Shown: one piece after another, positions 9,347 through 17,900 of the stretch
Numbering within the stretch: position 1 is the stretch's first letter
Layout: every line of letters begins with the position of its first letter
Source: Ensifer sp. USDA 6670
Lineage (GTDB): Bacteria; Pseudomonadota; Alphaproteobacteria; Rhizobiales; Rhizobiaceae
Reading direction: 5' to 3'
DNA: 64,000 bases
Assembly (NCBI GenBank): GCA_000421085.1
Contig: ATWE01000014.1
Coordinates: forward strand, 1-64,000
Notes under the pieces: model-generated
The model's database searches: none
What the model was told of the DNA's origin: nothing
What the model saw: the letters and a program-made list of their open reading frames with translations, nothing else
Made by a program: the position numbers and the translations under genes

Positions 9347-11428
9347 TCAGTTGATCGGGCCGCTTTCGCCTGGCTTGCCGGGAAGCTGCTCGGGATAGAG
9401 TTCGTAGTCGCCCTGCTTGTCGGCGGCAACGAAGACCCGTTCGCGGATGATCGTGTCTTCCGCCCAGTTGAACATGAAGATCGGCGCGCCCGGAGGAATG
9501 TTCGAGAAGCGCTTGTTGATGATCAGCGCGCCCGGATACTCCGTCAGGCCGACGGTATCGACATTGGTCGTGGCCACCTTCTGGTACTGCTTCATCAGCT
9601 CCGTTCGCTCGTCATTGTCGTTGCTGGCGATGAACTTGTTGACGATGTCGACGAGCTCCTGCTCGTGGGGCATGACGTCGACCTCGCCGCCTTCCGGAGC
9701 GCGATGATGCCAGCTGGTGCGGGGGCCGGTCGGGGCGAGCTGGGGCGTGTTCTGCACCACGGAAGCAAATTCCGCCGCGTTGCGGTGAATCATCCAGTCG
9801 AAGCGGCCGGCGTAATTGGCGGCGTCCCGCTGCTTGCCGTCGAGCGCATTGAGGACGACCCGGAGCCCGAGCTTCTCCATCTGCCCGACCATGCCTTCGG
9901 CAAGATTGCGGTCGGTGCTGTAGTCGGAATTGACGAGCAGCACGATTTCGACGTCGCGGCCGCCAAGCTTGTCGGCCGGGAAATTGACGAAGCCGTTGCC
10001 GTCCGTGTCCTTGAGCCCGACCTTTTCGAGCAGCGCCTTGGCGCCTTCGAGATCGTGGGGATAGTAGATCGTGGAGTTCCGGTCGTAAAAGCTCGTGCCG
10101 GAGGAGAGCCCGCCCGGATAGATCGCCGTGAAGGGACCCTTCACCAGAGCTTCGCCAAGTTTCTTGCGGTCGACCGCCATGGTCACCGCCTTGCGGAAGT
10201 CCAGATTGCGGTTGAGCTCCCGCACCGCCTTCGCGCGATCGTCCGGGTCTCCCCAGCCATTGCCGGAGAAGTTCATGCGCATGTTGTAGCCGATGACGCG
10301 CGGGCCGAAGGCAAGCCGCGCCGGGGCGCTCTCATTGGCGGCGCGCTTCAGCGACTCCACGAAGTTTTCCGGCTGTTCGAGGTTCGAGATATCGCCCGAA
10401 CCCGCGATCGCCTGCACGTCGCGGTCAGCCCAGGTCGAGAGCTTGTAATGGACTTCGTTCAGATAGGGGAGCTGATTGCCGGCCTCGTCGACCTTCCAGT
10501 AATAGGGATTGCGGCGCAGCACGATGATGTCATCAGGACGATAGGCGACCGGCACCCATGCACCCATCACCGGAAGGTTCATATATTCGGCGGGGAAGCC
10601 GTTCTTGTATTCGTTATAGGTCGTGCCGGCATATTTCGGGTGCTTTGTCTTGAGGATATGCGACGGGCCGGGGCAGAAGGTACCGTAGGCCATTGCGAAA
10701 AGATGCTGGCGGGGGAAGGCCTCCTTGAAGGTCCATTCGACCGTATACTGGTCGATCTTCTTGAGCGTCGTGCCCTCCCCGAAGGTTTCGGGGGTCGCGC
10801 CGTTCAAGGGCGAAACGCTCGAGTCGAGGACATTATCCTCCCAGTAGAACATGACGTCATCGGCATCGAAGGGATCGCCATCCGACCATTTTGCGCCCTC
10901 GATCAGATGCATGGTCAGCTTGCGGCCGTCCTCCGACCAGTCCCAGCTTTTCGCCAGATTCGGCAGCGGCTCCATATCGGCCGCCTCGACCTGGAAGAGC
11001 GGCGCGGTGCGCGTCAGGCACTCGAACATGCCGATGTCGATGCCGCCCCATCCTTGAGTCTGGCCGGCGCTGTAATTCCAGCCTTCCGGCCGGCCGCCGA
11101 TGACGTGGCGCATGACATCGCCATAGACGCCCATGCCGTCCGGCATGTTGCCGGCCTTGTAAACCATCGGCTCCTTCGGAAGCCGCTCGGCCACCGGCGG
11201 CAGCTTGCCGGCCTTGACGAATTTCCCGGTGACCCATTCGGGCTCCCTGTATTCGGGCAGCGCCTTGAACTCGAGAATGGAATCGCGCGACACATAGGTG
11301 ATCTTTCCCTGCGCCGGAAAGGGCGGCTGCTCGGGCACCACGGTCGGCTCGGATGCGAAGGCTTGCACGGCAAAGGCGGATATGCCGATCAGCAGGCTCG
11401 CGGTCATATTCAGTCGATGCGTTTTCAT
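9347..11428 (-). CDS. agpA: Alpha-galactoside periplasmic binding protein AgpA
   Basis: A family 5 (peptide/nickel-type) extracellular solute-binding protein of 693 aa, longer than the usual 500-550 aa, as known for AgpA. A signal peptide (MKTHRLNMTASLLIGISAFA, cleavage near AFA-SE) is followed by the SBP family 5 core with KWSDGDPFDADDVMFYWED, FRKAVTMAVDRKKLGEALVKG and a GFVNFPADKL-type region. It captures raffinose, melibiose and similar alpha-galactosides for AgpBCD. The start at 11428 sits directly before the signal peptide; the frame is open far upstream across the GH4 gene but there it is a shadow. A RIME-like repeat separates it from the GH4 gene upstream. Confidence 0.9.
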   Translation of the reverse strand: MKTHRLNMTASLLIGISAFAVQAFASEPTVVPEQPPFPAQGKITYVSRDSILEFKALPEYREPEWVTGKFVKAGKLPPVAERLPKEPMVYKAGNMPDGMGVYGDVMRHVIGGRPEGWNYSAGQTQGWGGIDIGMFECLTRTAPLFQVEAADMEPLPNLAKSWDWSEDGRKLTMHLIEGAKWSDGDPFDADDVMFYWEDNVLDSSVSPLNGATPETFGEGTTLKKIDQYTVEWTFKEAFPRQHLFAMAYGTFCPGPSHILKTKHPKYAGTTYNEYKNGFPAEYMNLPVMGAWVPVAYRPDDIIVLRRNPYYWKVDEAGNQLPYLNEVHYKLSTWADRDVQAIAGSGDISNLEQPENFVESLKRAANESAPARLAFGPRVIGYNMRMNFSGNGWGDPDDRAKAVRELNRNLDFRKAVTMAVDRKKLGEALVKGPFTAIYPGGLSSGTSFYDRNSTIYYPHDLEGAKALLEKVGLKDTDGNGFVNFPADKLGGRDVEIVLLVNSDYSTDRNLAEGMVGQMEKLGLRVVLNALDGKQRDAANYAGRFDWMIHRNAAEFASVVQNTPQLAPTGPRTSWHHRAPEGGEVDVMPHEQELVDIVNKFIASNDNDERTELMKQYQKVATTNVDTVGLTEYPGALIINKRFSNIPPGAPIFMFNWAEDTIIRERVFVAADKQGDYELYPEQLPGKPGESGPIN

Positions 11429-11575
11429 TGTCCCAGGTTCTCCCTCCTGTCTTCGCCGAGCCGGGGCGGCCGGCGCTCCTCTTCCTTCGTGGCACTCGCG
11501 TCTCCTCACGCAGGTGACCTCGCGCATTACCTCAATTTGCGGGCGCTTTGCCCTGCTATCCGCCCCGACCGGGGG

Positions 11576-11695
11576 ATTGCCCCTCATCCGGCCTGCCGGC
11601 CACCTTCTCCCCGCGAGTGGAGAGAAGGGGACTAGCAGCGCTCGCCGAAGTCCCCTCTCCCCGCCTGCGGGGAGAGGGTTAGGGTGAGGGGCAAT
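11576..11695. repeat. RIME-like intergenic mosaic repeat
   Basis: A 120-bp element is bounded by the inverted repeat ATTGCCCCTCA (11576-11586) and TGAGGGGCAAT (11685-11695). It contains two internal palindromes: CCTTCTCC...GGAGAGAAGG and a strong CCCCTCTCCCCG...CGGGGAGAGGG stem. Composition and layout match the RIME (Rhizobium intergenic mosaic element) repeats, and a second copy of part of it occurs at 46591-46643. It lies between the first GH4 gene and agpA, so it is transcribed and could affect mRNA processing. Confidence 0.75.
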
Positions 11696-11718
11696 TCCGG
11701 GCAGAGGTAGCCACTCTT

Positions 11719-13191
11719 CTACCCAGCCACGCGCAGCTTCGCCGCTTCCTTCTCCGCGCGGATCTCCTCGATCGAGCGCACCTCGCGCCGCGCGGCGCCC
11801 TTCCACTCCCGGGTGGCGACCGTGGCGCGGGCGAGCCTTTCCTTGGCCGCGTCGATCGCATGGGCATATTGCGGCAGCCATTTGGCCTGCGCGACGACCA
11901 TTTCGTCGACCATCTGCCAGACCTCCTCCGGCGTGCAGATGGCGCCGACCAGCGGGTCGTGCAGCACGGCGAGCTTCAGGAGATCGATGTCGCCGGTGAT
12001 CGCCGCATGGACGGACATGCGCTGGACGTTGACCGACGAGATGCAGGTGGCCGCGCAGGCCTCCGGCAACGTGATGCCCGCCACCATATTGATGCCGAAC
12101 CGATCGACGAAGCCGGGCGATTCGATAATCGCATCGGCCGGCAGATTGGTGATTACGCCGTTGTTCTTGACGTTGAAGTGGCCGCGATAGACCCGACCCG
12201 TCTCGAGCGCTTCGAGGATGCGGCTTGCATGTTCGTTCGAGCGCTTGATCGTCTCCAGCGGTCGACCCGCCTCTTCGAGAAAACGCGGATATTCGGTCTC
12301 GAACCAGTTGCGGGTCTCGGTCGAATAGCGGAGATATCCGCCGGTCTCGCCGTGGATCCAGTCCGACATGTCGATCCATCTGGAGATCTCGTCCGGGCGC
12401 TTGCGGTACCAGGGCAGGTATTCGGACAGATGTCCATTGCTTTCGGTCGAATAGACGCCGAAGCGCTTCAACACGTCGATCCGAAGCTTCTCCTGCTTGG
12501 AAAAGACCGGATGCGCCTCGAAGGCGGCGACGAGTTCGTCCTTGCCGACCTTGCGGCCATTGAGGCGGATATCGACGAACCATGTCTGGTGATTGATGCC
12601 GGAACAGATGTAATCGAGCTCGCCGTCCCCAGCGCCGAGAATCTCGGCAATCTGCTCGGCCCCGTGCTGGACGCCGTGGCAGAGACCGACCGTTTCGACC
12701 TTGCCGTATTCGATCGCCGCCCAGGTGTTCATCGCCATCGGGTTGGCATAGTTGAGGAACTTAGCGCCGGGCTCCGCCACTTCGCGGATGTCCTTGCAGA
12801 AATCCAGGATCACCGGAATGTTGCGCTGGCCGTAGAGGATGCCGCCGGCGCAGATCGTGTCGCCGACGCATTGGTCGACGCCGTACTTCAATGGAATGCG
12901 AATATCGTCGGCATAGGCTTCGAGGCCGCCGACCCGCACGCAGCTGATGATGTAGCGCGCACCTTCCAGCGCCTTGCGGCGGTCGGTCGTCGCGGTGACC
13001 CGCGTAGGCAGGTCGTTCGCCTCGACGATCCGGTCGAGGATGGACTTGATCATGGCGAGGTTGTGCTCGCTCAGATCGGTCAACGCGAACTCGACGTCCC
13101 GCAGCTCCGGCACGGAAAGAATGTCGGTGAAGAGCTTCTTGGTGAAGCCGATGCTGCCGGCGCCGATGATGGCGATCTTGAAGCTGGCCAT
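11719..13191 (-). CDS. GH4 glycosidase (alpha-galactosidase), first gene of agp operon
   Basis: A family 4 glycosidase of 490 aa. It has AIIGAGSIGF at the N-terminus, FLNYANPMAMNTWA, the metal-site GLCHGVQHG (Cys171, His172) and CSGINHQTWF (Asn200, His201). GAGGAGG precedes the ATG at 13191. It leads the operon and faces agpT across a 195-bp control region. It is less like enterobacterial MelA than the second GH4 gene at 4015-5388, so the two may split substrates, for example by galactoside chain length or linkage. Rhizobial annotations often call this one melA or agaL. GH4 includes alpha-glucosidases and glucuronidases, so exact specificity comes only from context. Confidence 0.85.
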   Translation of the reverse strand: MASFKIAIIGAGSIGFTKKLFTDILSVPELRDVEFALTDLSEHNLAMIKSILDRIVEANDLPTRVTATTDRRKALEGARYIISCVRVGGLEAYADDIRIPLKYGVDQCVGDTICAGGILYGQRNIPVILDFCKDIREVAEPGAKFLNYANPMAMNTWAAIEYGKVETVGLCHGVQHGAEQIAEILGAGDGELDYICSGINHQTWFVDIRLNGRKVGKDELVAAFEAHPVFSKQEKLRIDVLKRFGVYSTESNGHLSEYLPWYRKRPDEISRWIDMSDWIHGETGGYLRYSTETRNWFETEYPRFLEEAGRPLETIKRSNEHASRILEALETGRVYRGHFNVKNNGVITNLPADAIIESPGFVDRFGINMVAGITLPEACAATCISSVNVQRMSVHAAITGDIDLLKLAVLHDPLVGAICTPEEVWQMVDEMVVAQAKWLPQYAHAIDAAKERLARATVATREWKGAARREVRSIEEIRAEKEAAKLRVAG

Positions 13192-13386
13192 GGCCGTGCT
13201 ATTCCTCCTCAGACTGCGACCTACGCGCTAAAAGGGTAAAATCAGTTCATTGACCTGACCGGGATCGGCAATGCGGCATCCTCCTTGCCGAGTCCTCGTC
13301 AAATGCAGCGATAACCGTATGTCTTGCGCGTTCTGTGGGCATTATGTGTATAATCGAATGCGCGACTAGAGAGGTATTGTGCTTTC
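13192..13386. promoter_or_regulatory. Divergent agp operon / agpT control region
   Basis: This 195-bp gap separates the GH4-agp operon (leftward) from agpT (rightward). On the agpT side a TATAAT at 13349-13354 follows TTGCGC at 13324-13329 with 19-bp spacing, slightly long for sigma-70. On the operon side a GAGGAGG ribosome site lies just before 13191. AgpT is known to activate agp genes in S. meliloti, so its binding sites should be here; I did not identify them. Confidence 0.5.
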
Positions 13387-14301
13387 ATGGGTAATTCTGT
13401 GCTGCAGCAACTGATCGATCGGGGTCCGGCGATGCGGACAGTTTCGCTGCCTCGGGGACGCCAGAGCCTGCACACGATGCCGACGAGCACCGGCTACGAG
13501 ATCAGGACCGATGCAAGCTACGATTGGGACGGGCGCAAGCGCGGCCAGACGCCCTTCACCGTCCTGCAGCACACGATCGGCGGGGCAGGCAACCTGCGAT
13601 ATGAAAGCCGCAGTCACCGCGTGCGTCCGGGCGAGACGCTGCTCCTGCTCGTCCCCCACAATCATCGCTATTGGCTGGAGGAAGGCGGGCGCTGGGAGTT
13701 CTTCTGGATATCCATGAACGGCGAGGAGGCTCTGAGAATTCACCGCGCCATTCTCGCCGTCACCGGTCCCATCATAAGGTTGCAGCCGGATACCGTCGAA
13801 CATCTTGCCGACTGCAGCCTGCGCCTCATCGCCGGCGGCGAGACCCCGGGCAGCGCCTCGGCGATCGCCTATGAGGCGGCGATGGCGCTCTATGACGATG
13901 TCTTCGGCTCGCATCCCGTCCTTAGCGAAGAATACCGGAAGATGCAGCACGTGATCGATCACATTCTGGGCAATCTCGACAGGCCCCTTCCGGTCGAGGA
14001 GCTTGCGCGCATTTCGGGCCTGAGCCGCGCCCATTTCTCCCGAGCCTTCGCCGCCAGCGAAGGCATGCCGCCGGCGGAATTCGTGCTGCAGAAGCGCCTG
14101 CAGAGGGCCGTAAAGCTGCTGACCAAGACTGCGGACCTGCCCGTCAAGGAAGTTGCCATCCTGTCCGGCTTCGAGGACCCCAACTATTTCGCCAAGGTAT
14201 TCCGCCGCGTCTTCGGTGCGAGCCCGACCGAGTTCCGCACCACCGGCATGTATGCGAGCGTGCCTGCCGCAGGCACCAAGGCGGGGACAACGAATCCGTG
14301 A
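13387..14301 (+). CDS. agpT: AraC-family activator of alpha-galactoside genes, AgpT
   Basis: A protein of 304 aa. Its N-terminal half is an AraC-type cupin sensing domain (RPGETLLLLVPHNHRYWLEEGG, about residues 50-110). The C-terminal half has two helix-turn-helix units, PVEELARISGLSRAHFSRAFAASEG and LPVKEVAILSGFEDPNYFAKVFRRVFGASPTEFR. The latter is the classic AraC signature. It lies divergent from the agp operon. In S. meliloti AgpT is required for induction of these genes by alpha-galactosides. The start is close behind the candidate promoter, with a GAGAGG about 16 bp upstream. No truncation is visible. Confidence 0.9.
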   Translation: MGNSVLQQLIDRGPAMRTVSLPRGRQSLHTMPTSTGYEIRTDASYDWDGRKRGQTPFTVLQHTIGGAGNLRYESRSHRVRPGETLLLLVPHNHRYWLEEGGRWEFFWISMNGEEALRIHRAILAVTGPIIRLQPDTVEHLADCSLRLIAGGETPGSASAIAYEAAMALYDDVFGSHPVLSEEYRKMQHVIDHILGNLDRPLPVEELARISGLSRAHFSRAFAASEGMPPAEFVLQKRLQRAVKLLTKTADLPVKEVAILSGFEDPNYFAKVFRRVFGASPTEFRTTGMYASVPAAGTKAGTTNP

Positions 14302-14323
14302 CCACGCCGGCTGCGGCTAACGA

Positions 14324-14352
14324 TTGAAAAAGTCGCGATAAAAATTTACTAA
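14324..14352 (+). promoter_or_regulatory. lacR promoter with candidate LacR operator
   Basis: TTGAAA (14324-14329), 17 bp, then TACTAA (14347-14352) form a good sigma-70 promoter. The near-palindrome ATAAA-AA-TTTAC (14338-14349) overlaps the spacer and the -10 element. The same motif sits at the same place in the lacE promoter, so it is the likely LacR operator and implies autoregulation. Confidence 0.55.
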
Positions 14353-14389
14353 ACAAGATACAGCACGGCAGAAGGACGGACGGAACCGA

Positions 14390-15499
14390 ATGGTCACAAT
14401 CAAGGAAATCGCCTCGGCCGTCGGCGTATCGTCGGCAACCGTTTCACGCGTCCTCAACTACGATCCGACGCTGTCGATTTCCACCAGGAAGCGCCAGGCG
14501 ATCATCGAAACGGCGGAGGCGCTCAACTATGCGACACCGCGCAACCGCAGCCGCGCCGCAGCGCATGGCGTCGGCGTCGGGCTGAAAATCGCGCTCGTGC
14601 ATTTCCTCGACCCCGCCCAGGAACTCGCCGATCCCTATTATGTCGGCGTTCGCCTCGGCATCGAGAGCCGCTGCCAGGCGCTGAAGAGCGAGGTCGTCAA
14701 GGTCTTCCTCACCGGCAATCCTCCTGAAGCGACGATCCTGGAGGGCGCCTCGGGGGTGGTGGCCGTCGGCCACTATTACGGCGATGAACTTGAATGGCTG
14801 CGCCGCCACAGCCGTCACCTCGTCTTCGCCGATTACGCACCTGCCGGAGACATGGAAGACACCGTGCTCAGCGACGTCTCGCTGGCGATGACCCGGCTCC
14901 TGGAGGCGGTGCACGCAATGGGCTACCGCCGCATCGGCTTCATCGGCTGGATCGACGCTTTCTACGGGCCCGACAACATCCATTCGGAGCGCCGCTGCCG
15001 CACCTATATCGACTGGATGACCAGGGCCGGGCTTTATGATCCGGAATTGTGCATGGTCGAGCCGATGACGCCCGACAGCGGCTACAAGCTTGCCAAGGCG
15101 ATGCTGTCGAAGCCCAGCCCTCCGAAAATCCTCATCACCTGCAACGACAATATGGCGCTCGGCGCCTACAGGGCCATCCACGAGATGGGGCTCAGGATTC
15201 CCGAAGATATCGCAGTCGCCAGCTTCAACGACATCCCGGTCGCGCAGTTTCTCGGGCCGCCGCTCTCAACGGTGAAGATTCCGGCGGAACTGATCGGCGA
15301 AACCGCCGTCGACCTGCTGCTCGAGCGCCTATCGGGCCGCGAGGTCGCCAAGAAGGTGGTCTTCGGCACGGAAATCGTCTGGCGCGGCAGCACGCCGGCA
15401 CCGGCCGAGACCGCGAAAAGGGCAGATGATATCGTATCGGCGGGACCGGTTCTAAAAATCCAGGGTGAAATCAATTCGAGCCCTGCCGTGGACGGCTAA
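14390..15499 (+). CDS. lacR: LacI-family repressor of the lac operon, LacR
   Basis: A protein of 369 aa. The N-terminal helix-turn-helix reads TIKEIASAVGVSSATVSRVLN, followed by a hinge and a periplasmic-binding-protein-like sensor domain (GVVAVGHYYGDELEWL, GYRRIGFIGW, CNDNMALGAYRAIHEMGLRIPEDIAVASFND). LacI proteins release DNA on binding inducer, here presumably a lactose-derived sugar. It lies directly upstream of lacEFGZK in the same direction, as in S. meliloti, where LacR represses the lac genes. Both its own promoter and that of lacE carry a shared TTTAC-type palindrome. The tail after residue 340 is longer than in typical LacI proteins and looks unstructured. Confidence 0.9.
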   Translation: MVTIKEIASAVGVSSATVSRVLNYDPTLSISTRKRQAIIETAEALNYATPRNRSRAAAHGVGVGLKIALVHFLDPAQELADPYYVGVRLGIESRCQALKSEVVKVFLTGNPPEATILEGASGVVAVGHYYGDELEWLRRHSRHLVFADYAPAGDMEDTVLSDVSLAMTRLLEAVHAMGYRRIGFIGWIDAFYGPDNIHSERRCRTYIDWMTRAGLYDPELCMVEPMTPDSGYKLAKAMLSKPSPPKILITCNDNMALGAYRAIHEMGLRIPEDIAVASFNDIPVAQFLGPPLSTVKIPAELIGETAVDLLLERLSGREVAKKVVFGTEIVWRGSTPAPAETAKRADDIVSAGPVLKIQGEINSSPAVDG

Positions 15500-15518
15500 A
15501 AGCTACCTCCGCAGCTCG

Positions 15519-15549
15519 TTCATAAAAGCGAGGTAAAAATTTACTGAAA
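15519..15549 (+). promoter_or_regulatory. lacE promoter with candidate LacR operator
   Basis: A perfect palindrome GTAAA-AA-TTTAC (15533-15544) lies 90 bp before lacE. TTCATA (15519-15524) and TACTGA (15542-15547) with 17-bp spacing give a promoter in the same register relative to the palindrome as at lacR. A second possible promoter (TTGCGT 15554, AATACT 15577, 17-bp spacing) lies just downstream. Confidence 0.55.
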
Positions 15550-15634
15550 ATAATTGCGTCCACCCGTGTTTTGCGAAATACTCGCCGCCGGGACAGAGAG
15601 GACTGTCTCGGGAACACGATTTCGGGAGGAAACA

Positions 15635-16909
15635 ATGGACATTCAGGCGCGTGCCTATCTGCCGCGTATCGCCGGTCTGGCTCTCGCGGGCGCAAGCTTC
15701 CTGGGGGTGACCGCGGCGCAGGCCAAGGAAATCACCATCTGGTGCTGGGATCCGAATTTCAACGTCGCGATCATGAAGGAGGCGGGCGCCCGCTATACGA
15801 AAACGCATCCGGACGTCACCTTCAACATCGTCGATTTCGCCAAGCTCGACGTCGAGCAGAAGCTGCAGACCGGGCTTTCATCCGGCACCGCCGACGCGCT
15901 CCCCGACATCGTGCTCATCGAGGATTACGGCGCGCAGAAATACCTTCAATCCTTCCCGGGCGCCTTCGCGCCTCTGTCCGGCACCGTCGATTATTCGGGT
16001 TTCGCCCCCTATAAGGTCGAACTCATGACCCTCGACGGGCAGGTCTACGGAATGCCGTTCGATTCCGGCGTCACGGGTCTTTATTATCGCAAGGATTATC
16101 TGGAAGCCGCCGGTTTCAAGCCGGAGGACATGCAGGATCTCACCTGGGACCGCTTCATCGAGATCGGAAAGCAGGTCGAGGAGAAGACCGGCAAGAAGAT
16201 GATGGGCCTCGACCCGAACGACGCCGGTCTCGTGCGCATCATCATGCAATCGGCCGGGCAGTGGTATTTCGACAAGGAAGGCAAACCGAACATCGCCAAC
16301 AATGCGGCGTTGAAGGCGGCGCTCGAAACCATCGGCAAGATCATGCAGGCGAATATCTACAAGCCTGCCAACGGCTGGTCCGACTGGGTGGGCACCTTCA
16401 CCTCGGGCGACGTCGCGACGGTCGTCACGGGCGTCTGGATCACCGGCACAGTCAAGGCGCAGCCGGACCAGTCCGGCAACTGGGGCGTCGCCCCCATCCC
16501 GGCGCTCTCGATCGACGGCGCGACGCATGCCTCCAATCTCGGCGGCTCGAGCTGGTACGTGCTCGAAAGCTCCGAGGAAAAGGCGGAAGCCATCGACTTC
16601 CTGAACGAGATCTACGCCAAGGATATCGATTTCTATCAGAAGATCCTTCAGGACCGCGGTGCGGTCGGCTCGCTGCTCGCCGCCCGCGGCGGCGCGGCCT
16701 ATGAGGCGGCCGACCCCTTCTTCGGCGGCGAGAAGGTCTGGCAGAACTTCTCCGACTGGCTGGCGAAGGTCCCCTCGGTCAATTACGGCATTTTCACCAA
16801 CGAGGCGGATCTCGCCGTCACCGCGCAGCTCCCGGCCGTGACGCAGGGAACGCCGGTCGACGAGGTGCTGCAGGCGATCGAGGCCGAGGTCAGCGCACAG
16901 ATCCAGTGA
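15635..16909 (+). CDS. lacE: Lactose ABC transporter periplasmic binding protein LacE
   Basis: A family 1 extracellular sugar-binding protein of 424 aa. The signal peptide (AGLALAGASFLGVTAAQA, cleavage before KEIT) leads into the mature start EITIWCWDPNFNVAIM. Typical motifs include LPDIVLIEDYGAQKYL, DGQVYGMPFDSGVTGLYYRKD and GGSSWYVLESSEEKAEAIDFL. GGGAGG precedes the ATG at 15635. It is the first gene of lacEFGZK and delivers lactose to the LacF/LacG channel. Two stem-loops follow the gene, which fits higher expression of the binding protein than of the permeases. Confidence 0.9.
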   Translation: MDIQARAYLPRIAGLALAGASFLGVTAAQAKEITIWCWDPNFNVAIMKEAGARYTKTHPDVTFNIVDFAKLDVEQKLQTGLSSGTADALPDIVLIEDYGAQKYLQSFPGAFAPLSGTVDYSGFAPYKVELMTLDGQVYGMPFDSGVTGLYYRKDYLEAAGFKPEDMQDLTWDRFIEIGKQVEEKTGKKMMGLDPNDAGLVRIIMQSAGQWYFDKEGKPNIANNAALKAALETIGKIMQANIYKPANGWSDWVGTFTSGDVATVVTGVWITGTVKAQPDQSGNWGVAPIPALSIDGATHASNLGGSSWYVLESSEEKAEAIDFLNEIYAKDIDFYQKILQDRGAVGSLLAARGGAAYEAADPFFGGEKVWQNFSDWLAKVPSVNYGIFTNEADLAVTAQLPAVTQGTPVDEVLQAIEAEVSAQIQ

Positions 16910-16922
16910 TGCGGATGGACGG

Positions 16923-16969
16923 CGGCGGGCATGCGCCCGCCGGTTCCGGCCGCGGCTCCTGCCGCGGCC
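16923..16969 (+). terminator. Tandem stem-loops between lacE and lacF
   Basis: Two adjacent perfect hairpins lie in the 94-bp gap. CGGCGGGC-ATGC-GCCCGCCG spans 16923-16942. GGCCGCGG and CCGCGGCC enclose a 6-nt loop at 16948-16969. Neither has a T-run, so they are more likely mRNA stabilisers or partial terminators behind the binding-protein gene. Confidence 0.6.
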
Positions 16970-17003
16970 AATTTCCGGCTGTCCGGCTTTCCAGGAGGGG
17001 AAC

Positions 17004-17900
17004 ATGGTTGGAGCGCGCCGCGGTATCGGCCGATATTACGACGTCAATGGCTGGCTGTTCGTCGCGCCGGCCCTCGGGCTGATCGCCCTGTTCATGGTCT
17101 ATCCCATCGCCTGGTCGCTCTGGATGTCGTTCCAGTCAGGCCGCGGCATGACCATGAAGTTCGCGGGCTTCGCAAACATCGTGCGGCTCTGGAACGACCC
17201 GGTCTTCATCAAGGCGCTCACCAACACGATGACCTATTTCGTCGTGCAGGTGCCGATCATGATCCTGCTCGCGCTGATCCTGGCGTCGCTCCTTAACAAT
17301 CCCCGGCTCGTCGGCCGAGGACTTTTCCGCACGGCGATCTTCCTGCCCTGCGTCAGTTCGCTGGTCGCCTATTCGGTGCTCTTCAAGGGCATGTTCGCAA
17401 CCGACGGCATCGTCAATTCCACGCTCCAGGCGATCGGCCTCGCCGCCTCGCCCATTCCGTGGCTGACGCATCCCTTCTGGGCAAAGGTTCTCGTCATTCT
17501 TGCCATCACATGGCGCTGGACCGGCTACAACATGATTTTCTATCTCGCGGCGCTTCAAAACATCGACAAGTCGATCTACGAGGTGGCGCGCATTGACGGC
17601 GTTCCGGCCTGGGCCCGCTTCACCCACATCACCATTCCTCTGCTGAAGCCGGTCATCCTTTTCACGACAGTCATTTCGACGATCGGCACGCTGCAGCTTT
17701 TCGACGAGGTCTATAACCTGACCGAGGGCAAGGGCGGCCCGTCCAATGCTACGCTTACCCTGTCGCTCTACATCTACAACCTGACGTTCCGCTTCATGCC
17801 TAATCTGGGTTATGCGGCGACGGTCTCCTATGTCATCGTGGTCCTCGTCGCGCTCCTGGCTTTCGTGCAGTTTTATGCAGCAAGGGAGCGTGACCGATGA
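17004..17900 (+). CDS. lacF: Lactose ABC transporter permease LacF
   Basis: An inner-membrane permease of 298 aa of the MalF/UgpA class with six predicted segments. It begins GWLFVAPALGLIALFMVYPIA, and the coupling loop is YEVARIDGVPAWARFTHITIPLLKP, matching the EAA motif. AGGAGGGG precedes the ATG at 17004. It overlaps lacG by four bases (ATGA), which points to coupled translation. With LacG it forms the membrane pore energised by LacK. Confidence 0.9.
   Translation: MVGARRGIGRYYDVNGWLFVAPALGLIALFMVYPIAWSLWMSFQSGRGMTMKFAGFANIVRLWNDPVFIKALTNTMTYFVVQVPIMILLALILASLLNNPRLVGRGLFRTAIFLPCVSSLVAYSVLFKGMFATDGIVNSTLQAIGLAASPIPWLTHPFWAKVLVILAITWRWTGYNMIFYLAALQNIDKSIYEVARIDGVPAWARFTHITIPLLKPVILFTTVISTIGTLQLFDEVYNLTEGKGGPSNATLTLSLYIYNLTFRFMPNLGYAATVSYVIVVLVALLAFVQFYAARERDR

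Noticed and set aside
9149..11635. 828-codon plus-strand frame
   Set aside because: It lies opposite agpA and agpB, both well supported, and shows no domain features.
15554..15634. In-frame upstream extension of lacE
   Set aside because: It lies in the promoter region; the ATG at 15635 has GGGAGG and begins a proper signal peptide.
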